Below, in pieces: positions 1 to 11,100 of a DNA stretch of 64,000 bases (within the stretch, counting starts at the first letter, position 1; every line of letters starts with the position of its first letter). The DNA comes from Homarus americanus. Its lineage: Eukaryota; Arthropoda; Malacostraca; Decapoda; Nephropidae. Location: positions 868,001 through 932,000 of the forward strand of contig NW_024725521.1 of the NCBI RefSeq assembly GCF_018991925.1, written 5' to 3'. Position numbers and translations under genes: made by a program. Below the pieces are notes generated by a model. The model had not been told where the DNA came from. It did no database searches and saw nothing but the letters and a program-made list of their open reading frames with translations.

Positions 1-53
1 TCGTACAAGTTAATTGACGTAAAATTAGACGATTCATATTAAGCTCAGTAGCC

Positions 54-352
54 CATAAAACATGTAGCTATAACTTCTTTATTGAGTCCCTCATTCATTC
101 TCAATTTCAAATCTCTGAACACGATATGAGGTATTAATAAATATCAATCTCTGAGGTACATGAGAGAAAACGAAAGACTCATGAGTACTGAAACCGTGAT
201 AAAACGATTGTCTCGACTAGGGGACTCAATAACTTTTACTTTTATCCTCTTCGCCACTGATCGGCTTGTTCGCCGCTTGGGCGACCGGTCACGCCTCTGA
301 TTACTTTTCCTTTTCATTTATCTTCTAAGAAGTTATAGCTACATGTTTTATG
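54..352. repeat. Fold-back repeat with 26-bp inverted arms
   Basis: Bases 54-79 and 327-352 are perfect inverted copies of each other (26 bp, containing ACATGTAGCTATAAC). A second short inverted pair (about 11 bp) lies near 83-93 and 218-228. The interior holds a LINE-tail fragment at 230-300. This looks like a palindromic non-autonomous element later hit by another insertion. No coding content is recognised. Confidence 0.55.
230..300 (-). mobile_element. 3' tail fragment of the CR1/jockey-like LINE
   Basis: About 70 bp matches the terminal segment of the LINE copies at 2748-2895, 14166-14480 and 58655-58745. It carries the shared words for the TGACCGATCGCCCAAGCGG region and the A-rich GAGGATAAAAGTAAAAG end, all on the minus strand. 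Only the 3' tip is present, as expected for a severely 5'-truncated insertion. Confidence 0.7.
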
Positions 353-744
353 AGATTTTGAGCGTAATATGTACTTCGTTCATGGTGTCAGGGACATATT
401 TTTCATACAGCACGCTCCGCCAACATAAGTATGAAGAACCCATTAATGCCATTCCTCCTTGGCTGAATATATCATTTCCTATTAATTACACTCCTGTTGG
501 TAGTAAGCAAATGTTAAACACCGATGTGATGAGATGTGTCACACTAGAAACTATTGGTAGACACTGCTGCCATATGGCATCACGAAAATTGTGACGAAGT
601 CCCAGGTTGCTGATCTGACTTTCTGCTTCATTTACACACAATTGCAGGGTCTCAATTGTTTCTCTTACCATTGACAACACAACATACATATAGTATATCG
701 TTTCTCACTTTTGATCTTTTTTCATTTTTGTATATATAGGTCTT

Positions 745-856
745 TATTATTAAAATTATTATTATTATTACAGTTACTGTATTATCATCATTATTTCATT
801 ATTTTATTTTTGTTTGTTTTATCATAAATTTTATTTATTATGAATTATTATGACTA

Positions 857-926
<70 letters not shown>
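745..926. repeat. (ATT)n microsatellite
   Basis: A1/T-rich trinucleotide tract, imperfect from 745 and pure TTA repeats from about 858 to 925. It abuts the RNase H LINE remnant that starts shortly downstream. Confidence 0.9.
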
Positions 927-927
<1 letters not shown>

Positions 928-961
928 ATTTTCGCCCCCCAGGCCTCGATGTGGGTCAGTG

Positions 962-1878
962 ACCTGTGTCCGGGTGGGCTAATCCCCGTAAAAAAAAAAT
1001 TAACAGACACATAGAGAGTATTAAATCAAGTGAATGTTTTACTTTTACTGATGGTTCTGTGCAGACAAACGCAGGTAGAACAGGCGGTGCAATTGTAATA
1101 TATAAAGAAAAAAGAGATGATCGTGGCAAACAAGCAAAGGCTGAACAATTGGGCCAGCACAACACAAACTGAACTAACTGGAATCTACTTAGCTACAGAC
1201 TACCTTTAAGAAAATGGAGGTGGGGTGATATTCTGTGACTCTCAAAGTGCTTTGAAATCAATGAACAGCCCGTCAGGTTCTATGTCTAAAGTTGTATGTG
1301 ATATTAAAAGAAATGTGACAACTGCCAATGAGAACAACTGTCGTATCGAATTTGTGTGGATTCCGTCCCATGTTGGAATTAGGTATCATGACCGTGCTGA
1401 TAGACTGGCCAATGAGGCATGTAAGAAAGAAAATGTTGACCGTGACCGTGGCCTGTCCAATGCTGTACTTAAAAACGTTCAAGTCAGAATCATGAACTCT
1501 GATCTAGAAGAACTGAGAAATGCAGAGAGACCTGGCAGTTGTAGCATTAGTAAATATGACAAATTTTGTGACGAGAGGTACCGGTATGGCCAGCAGGACA
1601 GAACCAGACAATGTGATGTAGTCGTGGCCAGAATTAGGCTAGGATACAGACACATTTGACAAGTTAGTAACGCTGTACCCATACCGGAACACTCAGCATG
1701 TAAACTTTGTGATGAACCTTTAAAGCATTCACTTGAACACTATATTATTGAATGTGACACTGTCAAAGACTTCAGGCCACCTGGCTTATTGTATCATGAA
1801 CTTTGTAATTACTACATTGAATCGGGGGTGCTTGGGGACATTCTTGCTGTTTATCCCAAATTTGCTAGCCCACACTGA
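962..1878 (+). pseudogene. LINE ORF2 C-terminus: RNase H plus CCHC finger (broken)
   Basis: This is a remnant of a non-LTR retrotransposon polymerase. The RNase H catalytic pattern is visible in order: TDGSV (first Asp, near 1050), QTELTGIYLA (Glu, near 1170), FCDSQSAL (second Asp, near 1232) and WIPSHVGI followed by DRADRLANEA (last Asp, near 1390-1410). A downstream C-x2-C...H...C cluster (CKLCDE ... HSLEHYIIEC, 1700-1755) matches the zinc knuckle that often follows RNase H in I/jockey-type LINEs. A frameshift near 1100-1140, a TAA at 1207 and a TGA at 1657 break the frame, so it is inactive. The reading frame ends at the TGA near 1876-1878. Confidence 0.85.
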
Positions 1879-1892
1879 TTAGTCTTCAATTA

Positions 1893-2170
1893 GAATATGA
1901 CGTCCAATGTATATGAACCACTGTCTTGCATGGCAGCGAACAGTGACATCACCCACATGACTCTGACCTATATATACTGCTGATGAATATGATGCATTTC
2001 TTTGTGTACGAACCTCTGTCCTGCATGGCAGTGAACAGTGACATTACCCACATGAATCTGACCTATATATATATACTGTCAATGAATATGATGTATTTCT
2101 CTGTGTACGAACCTCTGTCCTGCATGGCAGTGAACAGTGACATCACCCACATGAATCTGATAAATGTATA
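1893..2170. repeat. Tandem repeat, three copies of about 90-99 bp
   Basis: Units start at about 1893, 1985 and 2084 with GAATATGA and share CTGCATGGCAGTGAACAGTG and the CCCACATGAATCTGA segment. The copies follow directly after the RNase H remnant, so they may be its 3' UTR or an independent minisatellite. Confidence 0.85.
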
Positions 2171-2185
2171 CCTGTATATAGTACT

Positions 2186-2895
2186 TGCCAAAAGTGCGTA
2201 ACAGAGATGTGACCGATCGCCCAAGCAGCTATCTACAGTAGACGGTCCGTCCCTCCTAACGATCTTCAGGAGTGAAGTGCTTCCCCATCTGGAGTACTGT
2301 CACCCCATCTGGTCCCCGAGATATGCTAGGGACTCTCAGTTGGTTGAAAATGTTCAAAGGAGGGCCACCAGACTGGTGCCTGCACTTCGGCACCTCAGCT
2401 ACCCTGAGAGATTGGAGCGCCTGAACTTGCCTAGCTTATACTACAGACGGGCAAGGGGGGACCTAGTTGAGGTGTATAAGCATCTCAGGGGGCACTACTC
2501 AGTTGAGTGTCTATGGAGCTGGCGGACGCTCGCACAAGGGGTCACAGCTCAAGATTGAAGAAGCCGCAAGTCCAGAAAACCGTGAGGGTAAACTTTTTCG
2601 GAGTGAGGGTTGTAAACTCTTGGAACAATCTACCAGAGAGTGTTGTGACGGCACCGAGTGTGAGCTCTTTCAAGACCAGACTTGACCAACACTGGAGCGG
2701 GTTCAGGTACATTCAGGAGCCGGTGCATGCCCAGTATTTGCCAACAGTGCGTGACAGAGACGTGACCGATCGCCCGGGCGGTTAGCGAGCCGATCTTTTG
2801 GTGAAGAATATAAATGAAAAGAGACGTGACCGATCGCCCAAGCGGCTAACAAGCCGATCAGTGGCGAAGAGGATAAACGTAAAAAAGTAAAAGAA
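2186..2895 (+). mobile_element. CR1/jockey-like LINE 3' end (RT C-terminus and tail)
   Basis: Frame 3 from 2277 encodes a typical end of a non-LTR reverse transcriptase (HLEYCHPIWSPRYARDSQLVENVQRRAT). The reading then shifts to frame 2 near 2490-2510 for the conserved tail (VRVVNSWNNLPESVV ... SSFKTRLDQHW), with a stop at about 2783. A characteristic 3' UTR follows (TGACCGATCGCCC ... GAGGATAAACGTAAAA), ending near 2895. A shorter additional copy of the same tail sits at 2186-2232, directly upstream. The element is 5'-truncated and frameshifted. Other copies are at 230, 14166, 44110, 57381 and 58655. Confidence 0.85.
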
Positions 2896-4465
2896 CATTG
2901 CTCGTTAAAGTACCTGTAAAAGAGAGAGAGAGAAGCAACATTGCGGCGAAGAGAAAGGGAAGAGAGATTATCAACTAAAGGGGAGAGGTTATAAGACGAA
3001 ATGCCTTTGATTCTATCCTATCTAACAGTTGGACAGATGAGCCACCCAGATATGAGAGCCTGTACTCCAAGTTAGGACAAATGAATTCCTTATTAACTTG
3101 AAGCAACTGCCCAGGACTGAAGTAACTATGGCATCTGTACAGTATTCCCAGCTTTCGGGAGGCAGCTTTAACAATGTTGTGGATGTGTGGCTTCCATGAC
3201 CTTTAGAATTTATCAGAATGATTGCATCCTGTGAAATGTGATTGGTGAGAGTTGCCGTAAAAACGAGTAATATCTCATTTGGGTGCAGTTGCTTAACCTC
3301 AGTGTTGTTACGGTTGAATAGTGTGTTTATAATTGTAAAAGAAAAAAAAAAGACTGGTCCGTGAATATGTTATGTAACGCAGAAAGTTGTGGGCACATAT
3401 GAGAGGGAACCATCGGGGAAGTTGGGCACTACGACCAATGAACGACGACCACAAACCAAACAAACTCCAGCAGGTGTAGGAGACGGTCAGTGAGCAAGGA
3501 CGCTGTTAAGTACGTTTATTGTTTCTGTATTTTATCTTATTTCTATCGAATATGAACCTTACTAATTGTAAAAGTAGTTGGATGAAGGACGCCTTTATCA
3601 TGAAACGCTCATATATAACGACTTTGAGCTGTTTGTGATGGAAATAAAGTATGAAATGTGGACACGTGTGGGCGTGGCGTCACAACTGTTGCTTCTCTCT
3701 TGAGGCTGCCACTTAGGAACTTAAGTTTCCTGTCCCCGTCTGCATAATAACGTCCCCTGAAACTCAATTATATTGTTTCTATGTAAAATTCAAGAATCCA
3801 GGCTGTGGAATTTAAGAGAATGTAGGTCACCGAGTGAAGCATTTTTAAGAAGGAAAAAAAAGTTTATTGTGGAGGTAGGTGGCAGCTGTGGAAGTGTTAA
3901 AGTGTTACAGCAGTTTTATATTTAGCTGTTGCCTCTCACCTGCTACTTCCGGGACTCGCTTCATCTCTCATATTTTTGGAAAAGCTGTGGAAATATCTGC
4001 TACAAAACTAGAAATACAACAACTTTCTGTAGAAGAAGTTTAGGTAACCTTTATAAGATGGACTAAACTTTAATAGGTTTTAAGATTTTGTTTCATGAAT
4101 TTACTGTATCATATTTGAGAAGGTAAAATGGGTAAATTTGTATTATTGTATTACCATGGAATTTTTGGGATTGCCTAAGAACACTGCCACCTGAGGAATT
4201 GTTCAATTTTGTAAATTTTTCCCCACATGTTCCTATCATTATATTAAGTATTTCGGTAATACTGCAGTAAACAGCAACCACAGAATTCCGGAAATTCACT
4301 TCACCCAATCGATAGAACTCTTTTTTCTGTGATAATTTTCTTATATTACACTTCTATCGCAAAATGATAAGAAGGAAGTAATTGAATTTTAAGAAGAATA
4401 AGATCAGAGTACCTGCTGCCCCTACACTGCTGCTCAAATTGTGTGGGGAGTAAGGTAAGAAGTAG
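2896..4465. other. No recognised gene
   Basis: This stretch has a short (GA)n run near 2920-2935 and AT-rich single-copy-looking sequence. No ORF resembles a protein I recognise. It may contain an untranslated 5' exon of the + strand gene at 8.1 kb, but nothing in the sequence proves that. Confidence 0.4.
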
Positions 4466-4745
4466 CTTTTTTTCGTTATCCACCCATCTCCTTTTTTCAC
4501 ATGAAAAATGTTTTTTTTATAGTTTTCTTGCTGTTTTAGATGATTCCCACATTTTTATCTTAAGGGCGAATCTTTTTTTTTTGTTAGGTTAGCTCAGGTT
4601 AGGTTAGGACCTAACCTAACTTAACTAAAAAAATAAGTGATTCGCCCCTAAGATAAAAATGTGGGAATCATCTAAAATAGCAAGAAAACTATAACCAAAA
4701 CATATTTTTCATGTGAAAAAAGGAGATGGGTGGATAACGAAAAAT
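4466..4745. repeat. Long fold-back element (arms about 108 bp)
   Basis: Bases 4466-4573 are an inverted, almost identical copy of 4633-4745. The outer ends are CGTTATCCACCCATCTCC and its complement. The spacer is itself palindromic, built from AGGTTAGGTTAGG and CCTAACCTAAC words. No protein is encoded. Structure and size fit a MITE or fold-back element. I could not identify a clear target-site duplication. Confidence 0.85.
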
Positions 4746-5045
4746 AACCAGAAATACTGTAACGTCTCTTTATATTCTCGTGGAGGCTGACTACGCAACT
4801 CATGTTTATTGCATAGCGTTTGGGTTCGCCCTCGGTTAGGGCCACTGGGTGTCTGGGGGGCTCCGGGTTAGGTATGGTTTAGTTTGGTTATATTGTATAA
4901 GTTAGGAAGCACAGAGTGCCGGGAATTCAGAGCACCTAATTGTAAGAACTATTACAGGTATTTCTACAATTTTTTCGTAATGTGTAATGTGTTGTTCTGA
5001 TGATTTCTTGTTGCGGTTCGGACAATTTTTGAATGCGCTTCTACC

Positions 5046-5150
5046 ACAAATCACTCGTCTTGGCTCTCCCCCACCCAGAACCCCAAATTCCCATGCTTCC
5101 CCATTATTGTTAGGGGGTGGGGGGGTAAATCCAAAACGAGTGATTTCCGA
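5046..5150. repeat. Repeat family X, copy 1
   Basis: The ends AAATCACTCGTCTTGG and CCAAAACGAGTGATTT are inverted copies, giving a small fold-back around a GGCTCTCCCCCACCC core. Related copies lie at 6385-6480 and, inverted, at 36660-36750. Confidence 0.6.
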
Positions 5151-5389
5151 TAAAAACGAATGGCAGATATGAACCAGTCGCATGAAAAACCATCAGAAAA
5201 ACACATTCTTTTTTACAGATTCTTTGGTTGCTGTAATCTGCAATTGTACCAGTATTTTAAGGTAATTCTTTGGATCTTGACTGTTGCTAGTTTTGCTGAC
5301 AATTTGGGTATCATTAAGCTCAATATATGATGCTTAATGCAAGGAAGATAAGTCTTTTTGGTATTACTTTAGGCTCGGTCTTCTGGGGA

Positions 5390-5720
5390 ATTTTAGGAAT
5401 TTAACTATTGGAATCAGTAGTTTAGACATTTCGAAGATACTTTTCTTCTTTGACGTTTTCCTCGCAAGCGGCTTATGTATGCGGGGAGGAGCGCAGCCCC
5501 ACCCAGTTAAGAAGTTAGATCAGGTTATTTGCGAGGGAAATGTCATAGAATAAAATTGTCTTAGAATTGTCTAAATTATTGATTTTTGATAAAATTTTTA
5601 GGTAAAATTTTTGTTTCACACAACCATGGAATCTTAAGAATTTTATCTTGGCAATTAATAGTTTAGACAATTCTAAGACACTTTTCTGCTATGACGTTTC
5701 CTTCGCAAATGGGCTAAAAA
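5390..5720. repeat. Inverted-repeat cluster (repeat family Y)
   Basis: A roughly 85-bp unit with GCGAGGGAAATGTCATAG and TCTTAGAATTGTCTAAA words appears in + orientation at 5520-5600. It appears in - orientation at 5635-5720 and again, more diverged, in - orientation at 5395-5480. Further copies are at 5851-5890 (partial), 6585-6680 and 56515-56610. The 5520/5720 pair forms a hairpin of about 200 bp. Confidence 0.65.
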
Positions 5721-6181
5721 TTATCTATCCTAACCTGACCTCATCTCACCTCTTTGGACCACCCTCCCCGGTATACCTGTATATAAGTTAGGTGAATTTT
5801 TCTTTTTGCACCGGTCTTTCTATCACTGTTATTAATATGTATTTTGTAATGTTTAGACATTTCTAAAACACTTTTTTTCTATGATATTAACACCAGAAAT
5901 TAAGGATAAACGATATATTAATTTTTCAATATTATTACTTTTGCTCAGTCACAAGTGTCGCCATGTCTTGTTAACTTATGGTGTAGATGGTCTGACACCC
6001 GCTCAAGCATAGCTTCAAACCTCTGTATTCGCTTCTTAAGCGTCTACAGTGCATGTGGTGTAGGAGTTTCTTATTGGCTATATCGATAGGAAACTTATTA
6101 TTGAGCAACAGTTTTTTGTCTTAGCCGTTGAATAATGCGTAGGTGAGTTGCGATCGGAGATATTAATTTTCGGTACCAGAT

Positions 6182-6257
6182 ATGGCTGAACAGGAGGGAG
6201 AGATGTGCCGACATTGTGATAGAGATTATTTTACGTCAATTGCCGATTTTCATTGGT
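6182..6257 (+). CDS. Possible first coding exon (C-x2-C motif), weak
   Basis: An ATG at 6182 opens 25 codons (MAEQEGEMCRHCDRDYF ...) with a C-x2-C pair and a His 12 residues on, like the first half of a C2H2 finger. The exon would end at a GTAAAA donor near 6256. No partner exon was found, so this is a candidate only and may be chance. Confidence 0.15.
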
Positions 6258-6384
6258 AAAATAATGAGGAAATTTATTTGTTTCATTTTTTTTAGAAAAC
6301 ATGGCAGTGTACACTGTGTGAAGAACAACACATTTGGCGGTGTCACCAGTGTCGCCTTCTGCCCCCCTGCTATCGGTTAGGTTA

Positions 6385-6680
6385 GATGATTCGCTTTTGT
6401 TTTATCCCCAACCCAAAAACCCTGATTTCCCAGGCTCTCCCCCCATTATTGTTTGGGGGGATCTCAAAAACTAGTGATTTCTTGCAGAAATTAATATAAA
6501 ATTCGTTCGAAACTCCTCAAATGTCATCAGAAAAGCATATTTTAATATCCAAACAAAGACTGGTGCATAAGTAAAAATTGACCATAAATTATTTGCGAGG
6601 GAAATGTCCTAGACAAAAAATGTCTTGGAATTGTCTCAACTATTGATTGCAAAGATGAAATTCTTAAGATTCTATGGTTG
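6385..6680. repeat. Copies of repeat families X and Y
   Basis: 6385-6480 repeats the CCCAAAA ... GGCTCTCCCCCCATTATTGT core seen at 5046. 6585-6680 repeats the TTTGCGAGGGAAATGTC unit seen at 5520. Their order matches the 5.0-5.7 kb arrangement, so the two families may be parts of one larger composite element. Confidence 0.55.
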
Positions 6681-7023
6681 TGTGAAAATAAAACAATACC
6701 AATTTCTAATATTCCCGTGTTGTCTAAAGGTAAAACTTTAATGTCTTTTTTTGTGGAAATGCTAAAAAAAAAATTAAATTCCAAGTTGAAAATCACGAAG
6801 GGATAATATTTCTTTGGACTAATATATGACTCGTGACCGTCACTGGTTTGGTAATTATGGTGGGTGTTTTTAGACAGTTTTGTATGCTGAATACTTTTAC
6901 TTCTATTCATTTTTTGGGGGCAAATGCTTAGTTTTCTAGATATAGGTGTGTTAAGATAGCATTCTTACATTTTCTATCAGCTGTGATATGTCAGATGTAA
7001 ACAATGTGCCATTATGGCAAATA

Positions 7024-7874
7024 CAGTAACCCCTCGTTTAACGAACGCCTTGGTTAACGAAATTTCGGTTAACGAACTGCCTTCCATAAGGATCTTCAAT
7101 TCGGTTAACGAACAAAAATTCGGTTTACGAATTTCTTACGAACCGACCTCAACATGTTTTCGCTTGCACTGACCGGGCAACCAGCTTTAGTATCAGTCCG
7201 CCAATACATTAATCGGTTCTAGGGCTTAAATTCCTTACTGTTTTAGTAAATATCAAGAAGTTTATACTATTCAATAATTTTAAAAGTTTAATATTCAATT
7301 TTTTAGTCATTTTAACAATTATTGAACATAATTGAAGGTAAAGTGACTAGTTTAATGCGCGGCATCCAGCCTCTTAACACAGCAAACAGGCGTTAGTCTC
7401 TCTCTGTTTTCACTGGAGGTAACATCTTGCTTGAGACTCTCTTCAACTAAATGCTTTTTTCTGTGTTTCCAAGCAAATTATTGGTCATTTTGAAATATAT
7501 TTTACATATTGACAATATATAATGCAGTGCAGTGTTGATTTAAAGAAAATAATCTTGAAATACACCAAGAGAACTAAAATTTTATGGGTGAAATGGCGCC
7601 ATGGGGTGACTTCTCTTCCACCCCAATGCCTTCTCTTCTTCCTTCTCCTCCACCCCCATTCTAAATCCCATCATCATCATCATCCAGGAGCCTTCTACAT
7701 ACACACCTCAAAGTAAGTGAACTTTTCTTCCATTTTTGTTGAATTTAGGAAATTTCCGGTGAGCTGGAACCAATTACCCAAAAACCCATTGAAACAATGG
7801 TTTCGGTTAACGAACTTTTCGGTTAACGAACGACCTTCTGGAACGGATTGAGTTCGTTAACCGAGGGGTCACTG
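7024..7874. mobile_element. Non-autonomous Tigger/pogo-type element, 851 bp
   Basis: The terminal inverted repeats begin CAGTAACCCCTCGTTTAACG and end CGTTAACCGAGGGGTCACTG. They are flanked by TA on both sides (7022-7023, 7875-7876). The interior shares a His-rich segment and other blocks with the 855-bp copy at 54395-55249 and the 399-bp copy at 44418-44816. No transposase frame is present, so mobility would need a helper. Confidence 0.9.
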
Positions 7875-8145
7875 TATACAAGACTTGGCCGTCAGCTCTT
7901 TGCCACATGTATCAACACGCATGTGAGGATATTACATATGTGGGCAACTGTATATCCATATGTGTGAACCTTGGCCTGGTATAAAAAAAGTTGGAGGGTA
8001 AAAAGTAAAACTTGTACAGTAGATGCAAATTTTTTTCTTGAAAAGTCAGAATAAATGAAGATGACTTGTATGTGTAGCTAGGGATCAAATTTTCTACCAA
8101 ATGAGTAGTTTAACCCATTGCTTTTCCACAGGTAATTGAAACAAG

Positions 8146-11100
8146 ATGGGATCTGGTGAAGGGACTGGCGAGGGTAACGGGGCTGGTAGTGGAGGGTCGA
8201 CGGAAGGTGGCTCCGGGGGCATTCTGTGGCAGATCATATGGTTGGTGCTATTGATCTTGGCTGCCATATGGGTAGCTGGCTTCTGCGCCTGGTGGTACAT
8301 CATGCTCGTTCCGTTCACCGTGTGTATTCCTCCACTAGCAGTAAGTCAAGACCCTCCTTGAATACTTGTCTTATTTATTTTCTCTCTCCCCAACAGCAAA
8401 AATTTACTTCTCTATGGTCCTAAATTAAAAAAAGAAGTAGTAAGGAAGCCAGAGCCCTTTTCATCCTCTGGGTCACTGGAGGGGTGCAAACGTGAAGGAC
8501 AAATGTCACAGCTGGCTAACCATCATGAATGATACAGAAAACAATGTCTTTGTAGTAGTAGAATTGAGGGGAAATTCAATAACTACTGTACGTACTGTAT
8601 AATTATGCAAAAGAGATTATTTAGATGGTTTAAAATCGGGTTTACTTTTCAGTCACCTGATTAACTAGATGGTGGCCTCTTTATTACAGCCACTCCTCGA
8701 CTTACGACCTACTCAACTTATGACCACCCGGACATACGACTGCCCCTGTCGTACCAAATATTTTTTAAATTACGTATTTTCGAGTCCCGGCGTTAGTGAT
8801 TGCGCTGTGTACTGACAAAATTTTCGTTTGTAATTCCCTTTAAAATGGCTGACATGCTTAAAAGTGAGTTTAATTTATTTTATTTATTTTATTTTATTTT
8901 TGTGTTTATATATCATGATTTTCTGTTTGGTCATAATTTTTGTTTTGTTTTGTTTACCTTATAATGATGGAACCATTTTTTGGTTGCGTGTTGGAAGGAG
9001 AAATTTTAGGTGAAAATAGAACTTTTACCTGGGGTGAAAGGATGTGTGAACTTTGCACTTCAGGTAATCCGATGTTACTTATACTTTACACTCCACTATT
9101 ATCTGTATCCATGGGATAGGCATGTAGAATTATACTTTAATTGATATGGTTCAAATATTGTTAGTGGTTTATATGGTATAAGATCACTGTGACAATTCTT
9201 TATATATCAAGTTGTCAGTTGTAATATTTTCTGTAAGGAGGCTGAATAAGAAATATTTTGAAATTTGGGAAGTTGAGAATTAATGATTATGATGCTTTCA
9301 AAGCTAAAAGTCTCTTAGCATCAATAAACAAGTGAAGTGAGACTTGGTGTAGTGTGGAGAAGTGAAGAATGAAAGCAGCTGCCAGGGATGAGGAAATAAG
9401 TATAAGTGGATGTTGGTAAATGAGGAGCAGTTGAAGATGATGAGAGAAAGGTTTAAAAAGGGATTTGTGGTTGTAGAGAGTTTAGGAAAATGAGTGTAAA
9501 TTGTGAAATAGGTACTCTGAATAAAAACAAAACAAATGATAAGATGTTAATACAGCACAAAAATAAACAGCCACAAATTTTGGAGAAAGATGAACAAAAT
9601 TTTTATTGTAAGCTAGAAAGCTTTTATAATTGTTACCCCAGTAAGAGTCACTGCCATTTTAAAATCGCAGGATGGCATAGTCACTACAGCATCACTTGTT
9701 TTTGAACTGCTATATTTACAAATCTCCCATACTCACTAGTGACATCTTACAGCCTAAATAAGGGAAAGAGGGACCAGTGACAAAATGTCCTGGGCTCCTT
9801 GATGGGTTTGGGGGGGGGGGGGTGAGGAACAGAGCTGGCCCCCCTGCCTTATCCCTTATTTATCCCTCCTTTGTGGCGCTAACATGCCGCACTACGTAGC
9901 TTCGAGGTTGTAACAACTTTTGGAGGAGGTGAGGGACAGATCTGTCCTCTCTGCCTTATCCCATATATATTTATCCCTCCCTTGTTCACTGTCTCCTTGA
10001 CACACATACACGCACGCACGCATATTAGCATACCGCACTACATATTTATTTCATATATAGCATACAAAGATGATCATATTGTTTCGGTGACGTGAGGTAG
10101 AGTATGAAAAAGGGACTAATGACAACTGTCCTGGGTGGGTTGTGGGTGGAGGTGGGGGTGTGAAGGACAGAGGTAAGTGTAGGCCTGCCACACCACTGCC
10201 TGTCATTCCTCTTTCACCCAGCCGACAAGTGAATTGTACCTGGCTTCCCTGCCTTATCTTATATTTATTCTTCCTTTGTTCACTGTCTCCTTGATGGAGA
10301 AACTTACATGCCACACTACATAGCTTACAGGTTCTACCAACTTTTATTCAAGTGTCTTTGTATTGCAACATATTTCTTTCGTATCTAACTTACAAAGAAC
10401 ATAGTACTGTATTGTTTTGGTGAAGTGAGGTAGAGTGTGGTGACACGTATAGGTGTTAGAAGTGTTATTTGTTATATAATTGTGTGTGCATGTAACAGTA
10501 AAAAATAATTGAGAAAATTACGTATATCTACCTGAAACTGTGTCTGCATGTAATAGAATAAAAATAAGAAAATTACTTACAGTATATCTACCCGAAATTA
10601 CTAGTTGAACAATAACATAGCTCACAGCTCAGCCTCATCCACTCTTGGTACTATTGGGTGGCGAGTCGGCTACACAATTATATGTCATCTCCACTAATAT
10701 TATTCTTGTTATCCCTCATTTAACAATCATTTTGCTTAAAAATGAGTTTTTCAGGAATGCAGCCCCATCGTTAAATGGGGTATACTTATAAGTAGCAATG
10801 TGATTTAGTGGGATCTGTTGTTGATATATCAAGCAGTAAGAGGTCAAGTGTTGCCATGTGATTACCCTTTGAAAGTTTCTTCACCAAAAGTATGCCAGAA
10901 GTTCTTCCAAGTTTTTGTTCCATTATATAAAGATTGACAATATAGTAACTGAAAAAAACCCAGTAGAATTGGAGTTGACTTTTCATGTGTAATTGATGAT
11001 TGTCATTTCCTGTTTGGAAGATTTATGCTTCCTGTGTGAATAATTATTCTTTAATGTTATGAATGATTATTCTTTCCTGTTTAGAAGACAATACAAGTTG

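Noticed and set aside
4590..4625. TTAGG-like words that might be interstitial telomere repeat
   Set aside because: Only a few irregular AGGTTAGG units, arranged as a palindrome inside a fold-back element, not a (TTAGG)n array.
7522..7716. 64-codon His-rich ORF as an independent gene
   Set aside because: It lies wholly inside the 7024-7874 transposon and is repeated in the 54395 copy.
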